Assembly: GCA_026770575.1 (NCBI GenBank) | Contig: MU657223.1 | Coordinates: 1-51,638, forward strand | Direction: 5' to 3' | Origin: Pelagophyceae sp. CCMP2097 | Lineage: Eukaryota > Sar > Pelagophyceae | Length of the DNA: 51,638 nt | In this document: one piece after another, positions 29,321 to 39,334 of the stretch | How positions within the stretch are numbered: the first letter of the stretch is position 1 | Layout: each line of letters begins with the position of its first letter | The notes under the pieces: model-generated | What the model saw: only the letters and a program-made list of their open reading frames with translations | What the model was told of the DNA's origin: nothing | Database searches by the model: none | Made by a program: the position numbers and the translations under genes

Positions 29321-31098
29321 CTAGCCGAAGCTGGCGGAGATGCCGAGCTGAAAGTTGTTGGTCGAATCGCAGACCCGGTCGCAGCGGAGGACCCAGGCGT
29401 AGTTGACCTCGACGCGCGCGAGGTTTGACGGCGCCCATGCGATTCCGCAGCCCACGGCGCAGCGCGGGCTCGCCGCCAGCGCGTTTTTCGACCAGGCGTC
29501 AACAAGGCCGCCCACCTGCGCCCACAACTGTGGTCGCACACCCGCCTCTGCCAAGAACGCGTTGGGCGCCGGCGCCGTCAGCATCGCCGTGAGAGAGTAC
29601 ACGGCCGCGGCGCCGGCGGCGCGCCGCGCGGGCTGGGGCGCCGCCGCCGCCGCCGCGGGCAGCCGCCGGAGCCAGCGCGCGAGGCGGCCAAGCGCGGCGA
29701 GGGGCCTTAAAGGCCGGTGCTCCAGCGCCTCGGCGGCGGCGTCGCGCGCGCCGACGCCGCAGACTTCAAAGCCGCGGAGCGACGTCGGGCCGCCGAGGTA
29801 GAAGCGATCCTCTGCGTGTAAGAAGTGTTTGTGCGCGTGGCCGTTCGCGTGGCCGTTTTGCGGGTAGCCGCCGAGGATCTGCGGGAGGGGCAGCGCGGCG
29901 CCGACGCGCGCGGCGAGCGAGAGGGCGACGACGCCGCCCGCGGGCGTATTCCAAAGCGGCGCGTGGGCTTGCAAGCTCGTCTCTGCCTTAGCAAAGGCAG
30001 CATCGCCCAAGCCTCCAAAGCCGGCAACCTCCAAAGCCCCGTCGACAAAGGCGCCGCGCGTCGGCGCCTTGTCCGAATCGCGCCCGTCGGCGGAAGCGTA
30101 GGCCCGCGCGCTCGCCTTGACGTCGCCCGCGCCGGCGTCGCAGCCGCGCCGCACGACCTCCACCTTGGCAGTCGCCACGCGGCCCAACGCCGGCCGCGCC
30201 GACAGCACCAGCCGGACGCCCTGAGCCCGAGTCGAAGCCGCCGCCGCCGCCGCCGGGCCCCAGCCCGCGCCCGCGCGCAACTACAACGCTTGGGTCGATC
30301 GCCCGACTTCGACCGTCCCTCGCGCGCGTGAAAAGGACGCACCGCGTCGTCGAGCTCGACCTCTGCGGAGATCGGGTGGCCGAGGAGTCGCGGCTTGCGC
30401 ACGACGACCTGGAGCTCGCGGCCCTTGCCCGCGGAGCGAGAGTGCGAGTACGTGACCTATAAATGAAAACCCTCATGTCTTGATCAAAACCCTCATGCCT
30501 CACCTTGCTCGTCTCGCCGTGGCCCAGCACGCTGCGCAGCGAGCCAGCCGCCTGACGACCCGCGTCGAATCTCGCCACACACGAGACGACTTCAACCGCG
30601 CCCATGCACCGACCTCCCAGCAGACATCTGCGTCGCCACCCGTCGTCGTCGTGGCGCCGACGCGGAGCGACCCGATTTGCTTCTCCGCGACCGAGACGAC
30701 GAGCTTCGACTACGCGCATCGATGGTTTTGAAAGGTCGGCCCGCACTGGGTTGCACGCACGGCGGTGTAGCCCTTCGTGGCGCCGGCGTCGTCGTCGAGC
30801 TCGACGGACACGTCAACCGTTTCGAAGAGGTTCAACCCGAGCAGCCCGGCGACGCCGCGCTGCGCCGCGGAAACGACCTGCAAAGGGGGCGTCGCGGGCG
30901 GGCCCGCGAGGCCGGCGCGGCGCACCTCGCCCATCGACGTCGCCGCTTTCACCTACGACGTCGTCGTCTGCGCCTCGAGCGCGCCGTCGATGCTCTCCAC
31001 AAACGCACCTCGTCGAACTCCTCCTCGACGACGTATTCCCGCGTCCGCACCAGGCCGCGCACGACGACGCGCGCAACGCGGCACGGCTCGTCCTCCAT
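29321..31098 (-). CDS. SAM50: SAM50 / Omp85-family mitochondrial outer-membrane assembly protein
   Basis: Six exons: 31098-31009, 30952-30926 (a 27-nt exon), 30877-30761, 30710-30504, 30456-30343, 30280-29321. Exons 1-3 form a POTRA-like module (VARVVVRGLVRTREYVVEEEF; SAAQRGVAGLLGLNLFETVDVSVELDDD). The rest is a beta-barrel with the DRFYLGGPTSLRGFEVCGVG motif of Sam50/Omp85 proteins and an aromatic C-terminal strand (NNFQLGISASFG). SAM50 inserts beta-barrel proteins into the mitochondrial outer membrane. One problem: within exon 4 the frame must change by two bases near 30600-30625. Either a 26-nt intron is removed there or an indel is present in this copy or assembly. TOC75/OEP80 paralogues are less likely from the motif. 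Confidence 0.82.
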
Positions 31099-31226
31099 TC
31101 CTGCGAAGCTACCGAGACTTTATTTAGCGAGCGTTCGGGTCGCCGGGCTTCGGGGCTGGTGGATACTGGAAAGTCAGACGGGATACATGTACAATTGTAT
31201 CCGGATGTAATGTAATGTAATGTAAT

Positions 31227-31287
31227 GGGTGGATCTTAAGCAAGCAATGGGCCAGCCCCACCCAGGGTGGATCTTAAGCAAGCAATG
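31227..31287. repeat. Direct repeat GGGTGGATCTTAAGCAAGCA
   Basis: Two copies (31227-31249, 31265-31287) are separated by GGGCCAGCCCCACCCA and flanked by ATGTA microsatellite. A third relative with the same GCCCCACCCAGGGTGGAT lead-in is at 22379-22404. Confidence 0.8.
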
Positions 31288-31698
31288 TAATGTAATAAAA
31301 ATCACAGGATGTCCAGTCCCGGAGGACCTTTTCCTGGCCTAGTCACTGGCAGATCAACCAACTTAGCACGGATGGTGCGTTGTCGCTGGCGCGTGTACTG
31401 GAGCGAGTGGGCAGTGGCAAAGGGTAGCTCCGACGGGTCGTGCCCACCGTGATAGTCGAAGCCCCCCTCTTCGATCAAGTGGTTTTCTCACCCCCATCCC
31501 GTCGAGTTGATCTCTGTGGCTCTTTGTCTGACTGTGCTCGTCCACGCCCTGCTCGTCCACGACACGCGTCGCGTAAGCCACCCTCCCGTCGAGTTGAAGT
31601 CACCAACGGACAGCTCCGTCCAACGGACGCCTGGCGGCGTCCGTTGGACTCCGCCATCCGCTGGCCTCGTCGCTCCGCTCCTCAAACGTGACGCCCGC

Positions 31699-32029
31699 TG
31701 AAGGGCTCGCTGCGCTCTGTGAGACATTCGATCGCACGTTTCGGCGCGCCGCTTGGGGGCGTGCCGGGCCCGGACACTCGCGGGCGCCGGGGGGAAACCC
31801 CCGGACCCCCCTTAAACTTCTTACCCGCTTTCAAATTGTCGGCTTGCTTCGTATCGGCTCGGTCGGCGAGGGCCGCCGCTTGGGAGCGCGTCGGCGCCGG
31901 ACTGTCGCGGGTGCCGGGAGGAGACCCCCCGGACCCCCCCTTTAACTTCTTACCCGCATTCATAAAATCCACGCTTGCCAAGGGCTCGCTGCGCTCTGTG
32001 AGACATTCGATCGCACGTTTCGGCGCGCC
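31699..32029. repeat. Nested direct repeats, about 50-bp and 75-bp units
   Basis: GGGCTCGCTGCGCTCTGTG plus AGACATTCGATCGCACG and TTTCGGCGCGCCG occurs at 31699-31748 and 31980-32029. Between them a G/C-rich block ending AACTTCTTACCCGC occurs twice (about 31765-31830 and 31891-31960). A minus-strand frame (177 codons, 31682-32215) runs through the array and repeats APKRAIECLTERSEP and AGKK-KGG; I treat it as a repeat-encoded frame of unknown meaning. Confidence 0.8.
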
Positions 32030-32034
32030 GGTTG

Positions 32035-32311
32035 CATTGATCAAATCTGCCACTTTCCTGCCCTCGCTTAGAAAATCCGTCTGTGCGTCGTGGACAAGGC
32101 GCTTTGTGCAAAAGTCTGTTGGTTGCGAAGGCGGCATAGCGCGCAGGGCCAAAAAAGAGATGAAGACGCCGCGGCGCCACGGCGAAAAAAATATAAAAAA
32201 AGAAAGCGGGAACAAAAAAATACGGTCTGCGGGATTCGAACCCGCGCCCGAAGACTAGTGCCTAAAACTAGCGCCTTAGGCCGCTCGGCCAAGACCGCAC
32301 GCTGAACCGAT
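32035..32311. repeat. Segmental duplication, copy 1 (contains tRNA-Leu)
   Basis: Over about 270 bp, starting ATTGATCAAATCTGCCACTT and running through an A-rich spacer and the tRNA-Leu gene to GCTGAACCGAT, this is nearly identical to 33839-34151, about 1.8 kb away in direct orientation. Confidence 0.9.
32221..32298 (-). tRNA. tRNA-Leu (TAG), copy 1
   Basis: The class II fold has acceptor GCGGTCT with AGACCGT (G-T end pair), D arm GGCCGAGCGGCCTAAGGC, anticodon stem CTAGT/ACTAG around loop TTTAGGC (anticodon TAG), a short variable arm around TCTTCGGGC, and T arm GCGGG-TTCGAAT-CCCGC with discriminator A. No intron is seen. Confidence 0.93.
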
Positions 32312-32795
32312 CCAACACTGGAAAAGACTGCTGAAAATCCGGAGAAGTTCTCGCATCCTCTTCGGTGACCCCTGCAAATTCAACGAAATTTCAGACAAAC
32401 TCGTTGGAATGCTCTGCAAATTCACTGCAGATTCACCGAAATTTCAAGCGAGTCCACTGCATTTGCGGAACCTGTTGGTCGGTGTGTGTTTATGCGGTTC
32501 GCCCTTCCCGGGAGACCAGGTTTGTGTGAGCTCCCGGGGACAATCAGAATTCCGCTTCCCCGGGTCTCTGCGCATCTGAGAGCCCCGGGAATCGCTTCCT
32601 CCCGGAGCTTCGAATCTAAGGGCCCCCCGGTCGACGCAGGCTCATCTGCTGACCCTTCCTCATGTCCGAAGCCCCCGACATAAGGCCCGGTACAATTTTC
32701 AGGGCCGTTCGATCCGGATGTCGCAAGTTCAATTTTACAAATGCACATTGAAATGCCCGCACGCGACTGCGCGGCGTTGACGACGCTGGACCTGT

Positions 32796-32940
32796 TCGTA
32801 GGCGCTCGCAGGCTCGCATTCGGCCGCCTAGTAATGGTTCGCAGGCGCTCGCAGGCGCCCGCAGGCTCGCAGACGGCCGCCTAGGCGCTGTTCGCGGGCG
32901 CTCGTAGGCGCGCGCAAGCTCGCAGACGGCCGCCTAGTCG
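32796..32940. repeat. Degenerate GC-rich tandem repeat
   Basis: Units containing GGCGCTCGCAGG, CTCGCAGACGGCCGCCTAG and GTTCGC repeat about three times. The 32312-32795 stretch upstream shows only short low-GC patches with ATTCACCGAAATTTC-like near repeats and no gene. Confidence 0.75.
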
Positions 32941-33095
32941 CCGCCCCGCAGAACCGCCCCGAGCTTCCGAGTCAGAATAGGATTTATAGCCGCTTGAGCC
33001 CGACCCAGAAAAAGCCCGGGCCCTTCGCCGCTAGGCCGAGTTTTTTTAGGAGCCCTCGGGGCATATTTCGACCAGATTGCCTCCATGCAACATTT

Positions 33096-33824
33096 GGGAT
33101 TTTCTCAAGGGCGCGGGCTCCGCTGAGGTTGAGAGTGGCGCGTTCGACGCGCGGCGTCGCGGTGCGCATCCTGTACCAAAACTTTACCGCCGTCGCGCGC
33201 GCGCGCCGCGCGCACTGTTCGAGGAAGCTAGGGGAATGTTAACAAACAGGGTCGGGAAAGTGAAAAATGTGTGTGTTTCGAAAAATAGCCCCCTCTTTAC
33301 CAAAACCATCGTTCTAAATTGGCCCCATTCCGTGCCACGGGGATTTCGCGCCGACGGGTGGGGCTACGGACGTGAAAACAGGGTGGGTCGACGCGCAGTG
33401 GCGTCTACTTGAGCCTGGTCCAAAATGTTTGGCGCCATCGGCCGTCGTCGCGGCGCTTTGGGTGCTCCAGCTGGGGCGCGCGTAGGGTACCTCCGTGTCT
33501 CTCGGAGCGCTCCCCGCGAGGGCGGTCGCGGCTGTTTCGACGGCGCGGCCGACACCACCCGACACTCGCACCGTCCCCGGCGCGCATCCCCGTAGTCGCG
33601 CCGGTGGGCGCGAAATCCCCATGGCAAGGAATGGGGCCGATTTAGTAAGTCAAAAAGCTTTAAGAGGATCCCTTTTTGTCAACTTTCCCCTAGCTTTTTC
33701 GCGCAGAGCGCGCGGCGCGCGCGCGACGGCGGTAAACCTTTGGTACAGACTGCGACCCGCAAAGCCGCGCGTCGAACGCGCCACTCCCGACATCGGCGGA
33801 GTCCGCGCCCGCTGAGAAAATCCC
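33096..33824. mobile_element. Foldback element with about 240-270-bp inverted arms
   Basis: The left arm (33096-33369) starts GGGATTTTCTCA and runs through GTGGCGCGTTCGACGCGCGG, TTTACCGCCGTCGCGCG and CCCCATTCCGTGCCACGGGG. The right arm (33587-33824) carries diverged reverse complements of these blocks in mirrored order, ending GAGAAAATCCC. The spacer of about 217 bp has no recognised gene. Long, diverged arms without a transposase fit a non-autonomous foldback element. It ends 14 bp before segmental-duplication copy 2. Confidence 0.8.
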
Positions 33825-34024
33825 TACTTAAGGTGCTGGATTGATCAAATCTGCCACTTTCCTGCCCTCGCTTAGAAAATCCGTCTGTGCGTCGTGGACA
33901 AGGCGCTTTGTGCAAAAGTTTGCTGGTTGCGAAGGCGGCATAGCGCGCAGGACAAAAAAGAGATGAAGACGCCGCGGCGCCACGGCGAAAAAAAATAAAA
34001 AGAAAGAAAGCGGGAACAAAAAAT

Positions 34025-34047
34025 TACGGTCTGCGGGATTCGAACCC
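34025..34047 (-). pseudogene. tRNA-Leu 3' fragment
   Basis: TACGGTCTGC plus GGGATTCGAACCC matches the acceptor and T arm of the adjacent tRNA-Leu exactly, and then breaks into the A-rich spacer. It lacks the D and anticodon arms, so it is a truncated product of local tandem duplication. Confidence 0.9.
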
Positions 34048-34060
34048 GGGAACAAAAAAA

Positions 34061-34138
34061 TACGGTCTGCGGGATTCGAACCCGCGCCCGAAGACTAGTG
34101 CCTAAAACTAGCGCCTTAGACCGCTCGGCCAAGACCGC
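34061..34138 (-). tRNA. tRNA-Leu (TAG), copy 2
   Basis: Identical to the tRNA at 32221-32298 except for one base in the D-arm region (GGTCTAAGGC instead of GGCCTAAGGC). It keeps all stems and anticodon TAG, so it should be functional. Confidence 0.93.
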
Positions 34139-34352
34139 ACGCTGATCCGATACTATACAGAATTAACTTATGACAATTCAGCGATGTTCTCACATTTTTT
34201 TGGCATTTCCGATGGATACGAGCAATTGTAAGTGTATATAAAGACTTTGCTACGTTTCTTTCTGGACGACACAACAAGAGTTGAAGACTGAGATATCTCT
34301 CTCTTTCCGACGGAACCTCCAAAGAAGCAGCAACACGGGCGACTGAGGCAGG

Positions 34353-35287
34353 ATGGGCATCTACGGCATCGTGCTCCTCTGCGCCTCGGGCGCCGCGGGC
34401 GTCGCCGGGCTCCGCGTCGGCGGTGCGCCGCCGCGTCCATCGCGCCTGCCGCGCGCCGGCGGCGGTAGAGAGCCCTCGGTCGGAGCTGGTCGGAGCCTTT
34501 ATATCCCACGCAGCGACGCAGGCCCGGCGCGGCTCCACGTCGCGCGCGCCCCGATGGCGCTCCAGAGGTGCGCCCCAAATTCCCTGGCGCAGTTTCGCGA
34601 TTGTCTTTGACGCAGAGGGGTATCGACACGCTTCCCCAGGTTGACCATCACGGCGGCGGCGGGCGAGACGGGCGGCAAGAAGCAGTTTTCTTCCGCGGCG
34701 GCGACGAAGACGGACACTGCGCTGAAGTCGATGAAGCAGGTGTCCAAGGCCAAGGAGACCCAAACCGCGAAGAAGATGAAGGGCGGCGACGGTGATGAGC
34801 CGCGTCTATCGAGCCGCGCTTGGCAGACCCGGGTGCCGCACTTGGCAGACGCGAGTCTGCGAGGGCTTCTGGGGTCCGCGCGCGTCTCCCTCGTCGGGCC
34901 CTTGCAGTCGTCGTTTCGCCCCGTCTGTATCTCGACGTCTTTTCCCCAGGCGACACGCCGGAGCGCGACGAGGAGTTTGCCGAGTCGTACGAGTTCCCGC
35001 CGAACTTCAACCTGCACATTCTTCAGGACGACGAGTACACCAAGGAGGGCTTCGTCTCCGCGCTCACGTCCGTCATCCAGGGCATGAAGCCCAAGCGCGC
35101 GGAGGAGTGCTACGCCAAGCTGCAGACGGATGCCGAGGTCTTCGTCTGCCTCTCGCACCGCGAGCGCGCGGAATTCTACGCCGAGCAGCTCGCGCGCAAG
35201 TCGCCCATGATCTTCGCCGAGGCGCGCGAGGCGCTCACCGGCGAGGCCAACGGCGCGGAGAAGAAGTACAAGTCCAGTCGAAACTAG
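34353..35287 (+). CDS. ClpS-like N-recognin/adaptor with plastid-type leader
   Basis: Four exons (34353-34422, 34522-34567, 34640-34791, 34950-35287) encode 201 residues; phases 1, 2, 1 agree. Residues 1-20 (MGIYGIVLLCASGAAGVAG) are a signal peptide. A basic, Ser/Ala/Thr-rich stretch follows (LHVARAPMALQRLTITAAAG), the layout of bipartite leaders for red-derived complex plastids. The C-terminal half follows ClpS: NFNLHILQDDEYTKEGFVSAL (the family's N-D-x-x-T/S with FV), MKPKRAEECYAKLQTDAEVFV, HRERAEFYAEQL. ClpS delivers N-degron substrates to Clp protease. The conserved Asn of the ND pair reads Gln, so substrate choice could differ. A Lys-rich segment (MKQVSKAKETQTAKK) precedes the domain. 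Clp adaptor in the plastid is inference; the fold match is good. Confidence 0.75.
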
Positions 35288-35603
35288 CTACCGCGGCAGC
35301 CCCCGCCTCCTCCGAACTGTGACCCCTCCTTTCCCTCGTTAGTTATCTGACCTTGTTCCAAGCAACGGAGCCGCTTTTTCAAGCAACCGGGCCGCTTTGC
35401 TCCTGACCCCGGGCGTGTGTCTTCCGTGGACCGGAGTTGCCACGGGCTCAAGGCGTCCTGAAACAGATTGTGTCACGTCTTACGGGCGCGCGAGATCCCG
35501 CTCGTGTTTCGGTTTGCGAATCGCTAAAGGCCCGTCGTGTGCACGCACTAGTGCAGCGAGAGACGAACAGGCAGCGCGGCGGTCTCCCCGGCTGCTTCAG
35601 AGG
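35288..35603. other. Intergenic, tandem genes
   Basis: 316 bp between ClpS-like and FHA-KH genes. Contains an AGCAACGGAGCCGCTTT/AGCAACCGGGCCGCTTT near duplication (about 35361-35398). No other feature is seen. Confidence 0.5.
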
Positions 35604-36827
35604 ATGGCGCGCGAGGACGGCGCTTCGAGTTCGTCGGACGACGGGGCCGAGGCTGCGCGGAAGCCTCGGAAGAAGTCGAAGTTTGCCGACTCTGAGGACA
35701 TGCTCGTTACCGACTTCCTTGCCGCCATCGACAAACCTCCCGAGCCCCCCACCGAGGCGGCGCCGCCGCCGCCCCCAAAGTCGAACCTCCCGGCCAAGCC
35801 GCCGCCGCCGCTGTACTTTGACGTCAAACGCTCTTCCGACGCTTCAGACGACGACTTGCTCGGCCGCCTCGACTTGAGCGGGTCGGCGCAGCTTACCTTT
35901 GGCCGCGACCCGCAGCGCGTCGACGTCGGCCTCGACCACGCCTCCATCTCCAGACACCACGCGACGATGACGTTTGACGCGGGGCAAGCGTACATTGCAG
36001 ACATTTCCTCGACGCACGGCACGTTCATCAAGAGCAAAGGAGGTCCGTTCATTGTCGTCGAGGCCCCGCTTCACTCTCCCACCCCGCAGAGCCGCTGGAG
36101 CGCAAGCTGGCGGCCAAGGAAATGGCCCAGCTGCAGCCGGGCGACGTCGTCCGCTTCGGCGAGTCGAGCCGCGTCTACGTCTTCGGCGTGGCCGTGCGCG
36201 CCGCGCCGGCCCCCGTGCAGCCCAAGCCTCTGGCGGGTGCCCCGGGCGTCACCGACTTGGGCGGCGGCGCCGTGCGCATCTCGCTCACCGTGTCAGCGGC
36301 CTCTATCGGCCGCCTGACCGGCAAAGGCGGCCTCACGCTGCGCCAAATCGAGCAGCGCACGGGCGCCAAGCTCGCCTGCGTCGTCCAGGAGAACAAGGCG
36401 GGAGAGAAGGTCTCCGCGTCGTGCACCGTCGAGGGCCAGGTCAACGCGGTGCGACGCCCGCGCCGGACGCCTCGGCAAATGTTCGACTGTCTGTCGGGCC
36501 TACGCCCTGCGGACGGTATACGAACCCCTATACGGACTTCCATACGAATCCCTATACGGACCCCTATACGGTCCGAAAACGGCCTCGGCCGGTGATTCTC
36601 TGTTTTCGCCCGTTTGCGGACGCGCGTTTGCGGACGCGCGTCGTCGATAGGTCGCCGCGGCGCGGCTCGAGCTGCTGGCCATCACGCAGGTCATCGCGGC
36701 GGCGGCGACGTTCTCGCCGACGTCTGCGCACGGGACGCAGCGCTTCCGCTACTCGTCTACGATTGTCCACGGCCACGGCGACGACGACGACCTCCACGAG
36801 TCGGGCACCGCCCAGCGCCGCGTCTGG
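35604..36827 (+). CDS. FHA-KH domain protein (NIPP1-like FHA)
   Basis: Three exons (35604-36042, 36090-36448, 36651-36827) give 324 residues, phases 1 and 0. A proline-rich acidic N-terminus (residues 1-75) precedes an FHA domain (about 80-200): LTFGRDPQRVDVGLDHASISRHHATM, ADISSTHGTFI, then GDVVRFGESSRVYVF. The Gly-Arg, Ser-x-x-His and Thr-His-Gly-Thr residues that bind phosphothreonine are all present. A KH domain follows (about 220-300) with SIGRLTGKGGLTLRQIEQRTGAKL. FHA reads phosphothreonine; KH binds single-stranded nucleic acid. The FHA resembles the splicing-linked phosphatase regulator NIPP1, so a phospho-dependent RNA-processing role is inferred. The second intron (202 nt) holds a tandem CCCTATACGGAC array. 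Confidence 0.82.
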
Positions 36828-37242
36828 TAACGCGCCGCCGCGCGGCTCTAACGCAGAGCCCCATGCACGACCCACAACCTCGACGACCATCTTTGGAAGG
36901 GGGTGCTCAGGACGCATGGCAAGGGGCCGGCGACTCTGAACTTCTTCTTCTTCTGATGACTCAAGACTCCTCTTGTGCACTCCGTGAGCTGCCCCGGCGA
37001 GAGGATGCGCTCTCGAGTGCCCATAGGCTTTAGATCCATCGGCACCCCGAACCCCGGCCGCAATGGTGGCGTTGCGGCCGCGGCACGGTTAGTGGACAGG
37101 GCTTGTAGCCTAGTAGGGTTCCACTCACTCCAGAAGGGGCTTCTCTGAAACCAACGCTGCTGGTTCGCCGCGTGGTCCGTGCGCCGGCCCGCTCGAGACC
37201 CGGGCTTTGGACGCGCGCGGCGGCGCTCCGCCGGCGCGGTGC
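36828..37242. other. Intergenic, nothing recognised
   Basis: Minus-strand open frames here are GC-driven shadows. It should contain the 3' end of FHA-KH and the promoter of the next gene. Confidence 0.5.
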
Positions 37243-39076
37243 ATGGAGGTCGAAGGCGCGGAGCCCGCGGCGAACGCATGGGATGGCGCACTTCCGATCA
37301 TGGACCCCTCCGAAGACCGCACCTGGCCCGAGTACGTCCCAGTTCTCGGCGCTGCACCCGGGTCGGTGATCCAGCACCAGCCGGCGCGGGCGAAGCGGCC
37401 GGCGTTTGAGGAGGACAAGTTGAAGCGTGATGCGAACATCCAGAGCGCGCTCGGGACCGTACTACCCACCAGCGTCCCTTTACCCAAAGGCGCTGCCCGC
37501 GCGAAATGGGGCGGGGCGGTCCCTCGCACCGGACGCAAGAGTCGTCGCCGCTCTGAGAAGCCTCTTTGGCGGAAAGCGCGTCCTGACGCGGCCCGCGGGC
37601 CCGCGTCGAGAGTCAGTCGATGGTGGGCGTCCATCACGCTCGCCCGCTTAGCTGGCCAAGGATGAGCAGCGGCTGATGGCGGCGCAGCTCTCGCGCGAGT
37701 TTGCGAAGCTTTCCTTCGGGGGGAAGTTTTCCAGTTTGCTGAACGAGTGCATCAAGCCCTCGACGGCTCTCGAGAACAACGGCGAGGCGGCCAACTTGTA
37801 CGCGCGCGTCGGCGTCGGAGACTACGACCACCTGCACAAGGAGTCGCTCAAGGCCTGGGACAAGTGGCGAACCGCGCCGACGGCAAACCCGGCAGCAAAC
37901 CAGCGACCCCGCAGCATTGACAGAGTCGCGAGCGGCAGCGCAGGAATGCCGTCTGGGGGTGGAGATGGATGCCGCCTGGGGATGGAGACCATATTGTTCG
38001 TCGCACGCGGGTTTGGGATGATATCCCGGAGCGGCCGTCCCTCTAGGCTGCACGACTGCATCGAGTTAAAAGCCATGCAAAAGGACGTCGCTCTGCGCAT
38101 CGCGGCGCAGCGGCACTCCAGCGACGGCAAGGTGCACCCGACGAAGCCGAGGAAGCCAAAAAAGGGTCCGAAAAACGAAGAAGGGTCTGGGTCCGACGTG
38201 CTCAAGATCGTGCCCCCGACCGTGAACAAAAACAACGAGCCCGTCACCGTCGGTACGTCTCGAACCGCGCGGCCTCCAGCCCCGCGAGGCCGTGGTCCAT
38301 ACGATGATGCCCCGAAGCATTTTCAAGTCTTGGGGTAGGCGAGTACCGCAAGGCCATTTTAAAGCGCTGGCGCAAAGCCGACGAGGCCGCGGGCCACCCG
38401 GCCCACGCGTACAGCGGCGGCGCCGCCGCGGGCACGCACTTCTTAGCGCTCCGCATCTCTCCGGTGGTCAAGATCACGGCGCGTCCGCGGGAAGCACCCT
38501 TTTCCAGCTTTTGCACAACCCCGCTGCGCGATTAGGTCTACGACAACCGCGACACGCTCGAGCACTTTGAGTGGCAGGGCAAGGAGCGGCAGACTGCGAA
38601 CAAGGCCATTGCGAGCATCTTAAAGGTGCGAGTCGCCGGTGGTGGGGAGACGACGCGTGTGCGGCCCTCGTTCTTCTTTTTCTCGGCCCTCGTGCGAGGC
38701 TCTCCGAATCAGGTGCGGTCGGGCCACTCTTCTCGTTGCCGGGACAAGCGGTGGGTCTGGGCCGACCATGAAGAATTTATGGCCTCGGACGGCTTTGTCG
38801 ACGAAGCCAAGTGGATCGATGAGAAAAAACCCGTCAAGGCGGACAAAGTCCCGCGCCGCGCCTCGTTTGGAAAACCGTGATGATTCGAGATGGATGCCCT
38901 CGACGAAGCCGTATTCCTCGGGCAACGCGCCATCACACGTCACGCCTTGCCTTGCATGATCTTTTAACGAATCACGCCGTTTCATCATGCTTGCAATCTA
39001 GGGCAAGGCCAAGACGCGGCGCCTTTCGAACAACCCGAAGAACAAGGAACTGATCGAGGTCGAGGCGCCCGACTAG
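37243..39076 (+). CDS. Unrecognised 352-residue lysine-rich protein
   Basis: Seven exons (37243-37458, 37652-37863, 38047-38252, 38339-38463, 38536-38625, 38713-38847, 39002-39076) join in phase to 352 residues. It begins MEVEGAEPAANAW, has an acidic start, helical KDEQRLMAAQLSREFAKLSF and LHDCIELKAMQKDVALR segments, a Lys/Pro-rich stretch (HPTKPRKPKKGPKNEE), an ordered EYRKAILKRWRKADEAAGHP region, WVWADHEEFMASDGFVDEAKW, and ends in basic KAKTRRLSNNPKNKELIEV. I do not recognise a family; a nuclear or nucleolar protein would fit the composition. The 37864-38046 intron (183 nt) is frame-preserving and stop-free. Exon 1 donor (GTACTA) and the last donor (GTCCCG) are the weakest parts of the model. 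Confidence 0.6.
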
Positions 39077-39334
39077 CGCGGCGCCATCGACGGGCCCTCT
39101 GCCGCACCGCGAACTAGGGGCTCCGCGCCCTCCGACAAATAGAACCCACCTTGGCATGCGAACGACATTCGCATCCCAACGTCGCCCGCCGCGCCGCCGC
39201 GCCGCCCCTCCGACCACTCCCACCCTCGAGTCTTTCCAATCCCGGCCGCGGCCCCGCCGCCCGGGCGACTCGCGGTAATAACATCACACTGCCTTACAGC
39301 GAGCGGCCTTAAGGACTCGTTTCGCGGCACCGCG

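Larger units (their letters stand above)
33839..34151. repeat. Segmental duplication, copy 2 (contains tRNA-Leu plus a tRNA 3' fragment)
   Basis: Near-identical to 32035-32311 but about 35 bp longer, because GGGAACAAAAAA plus the T-arm and acceptor end of the tRNA has been tandemly duplicated. Confidence 0.9.

Noticed and set aside
31098..31130. CTAAATAAAG upstream of SAM50 as a TATA box
   Set aside because: It is only about 25 bp from the start codon and no other gene here shows a similar box, so the evidence is too thin.
34640..34760. Second start for the ClpS-like gene at the third exon
   Set aside because: The exon 1-2-3 phases agree and restore a signal peptide, so the full-length model is preferred.
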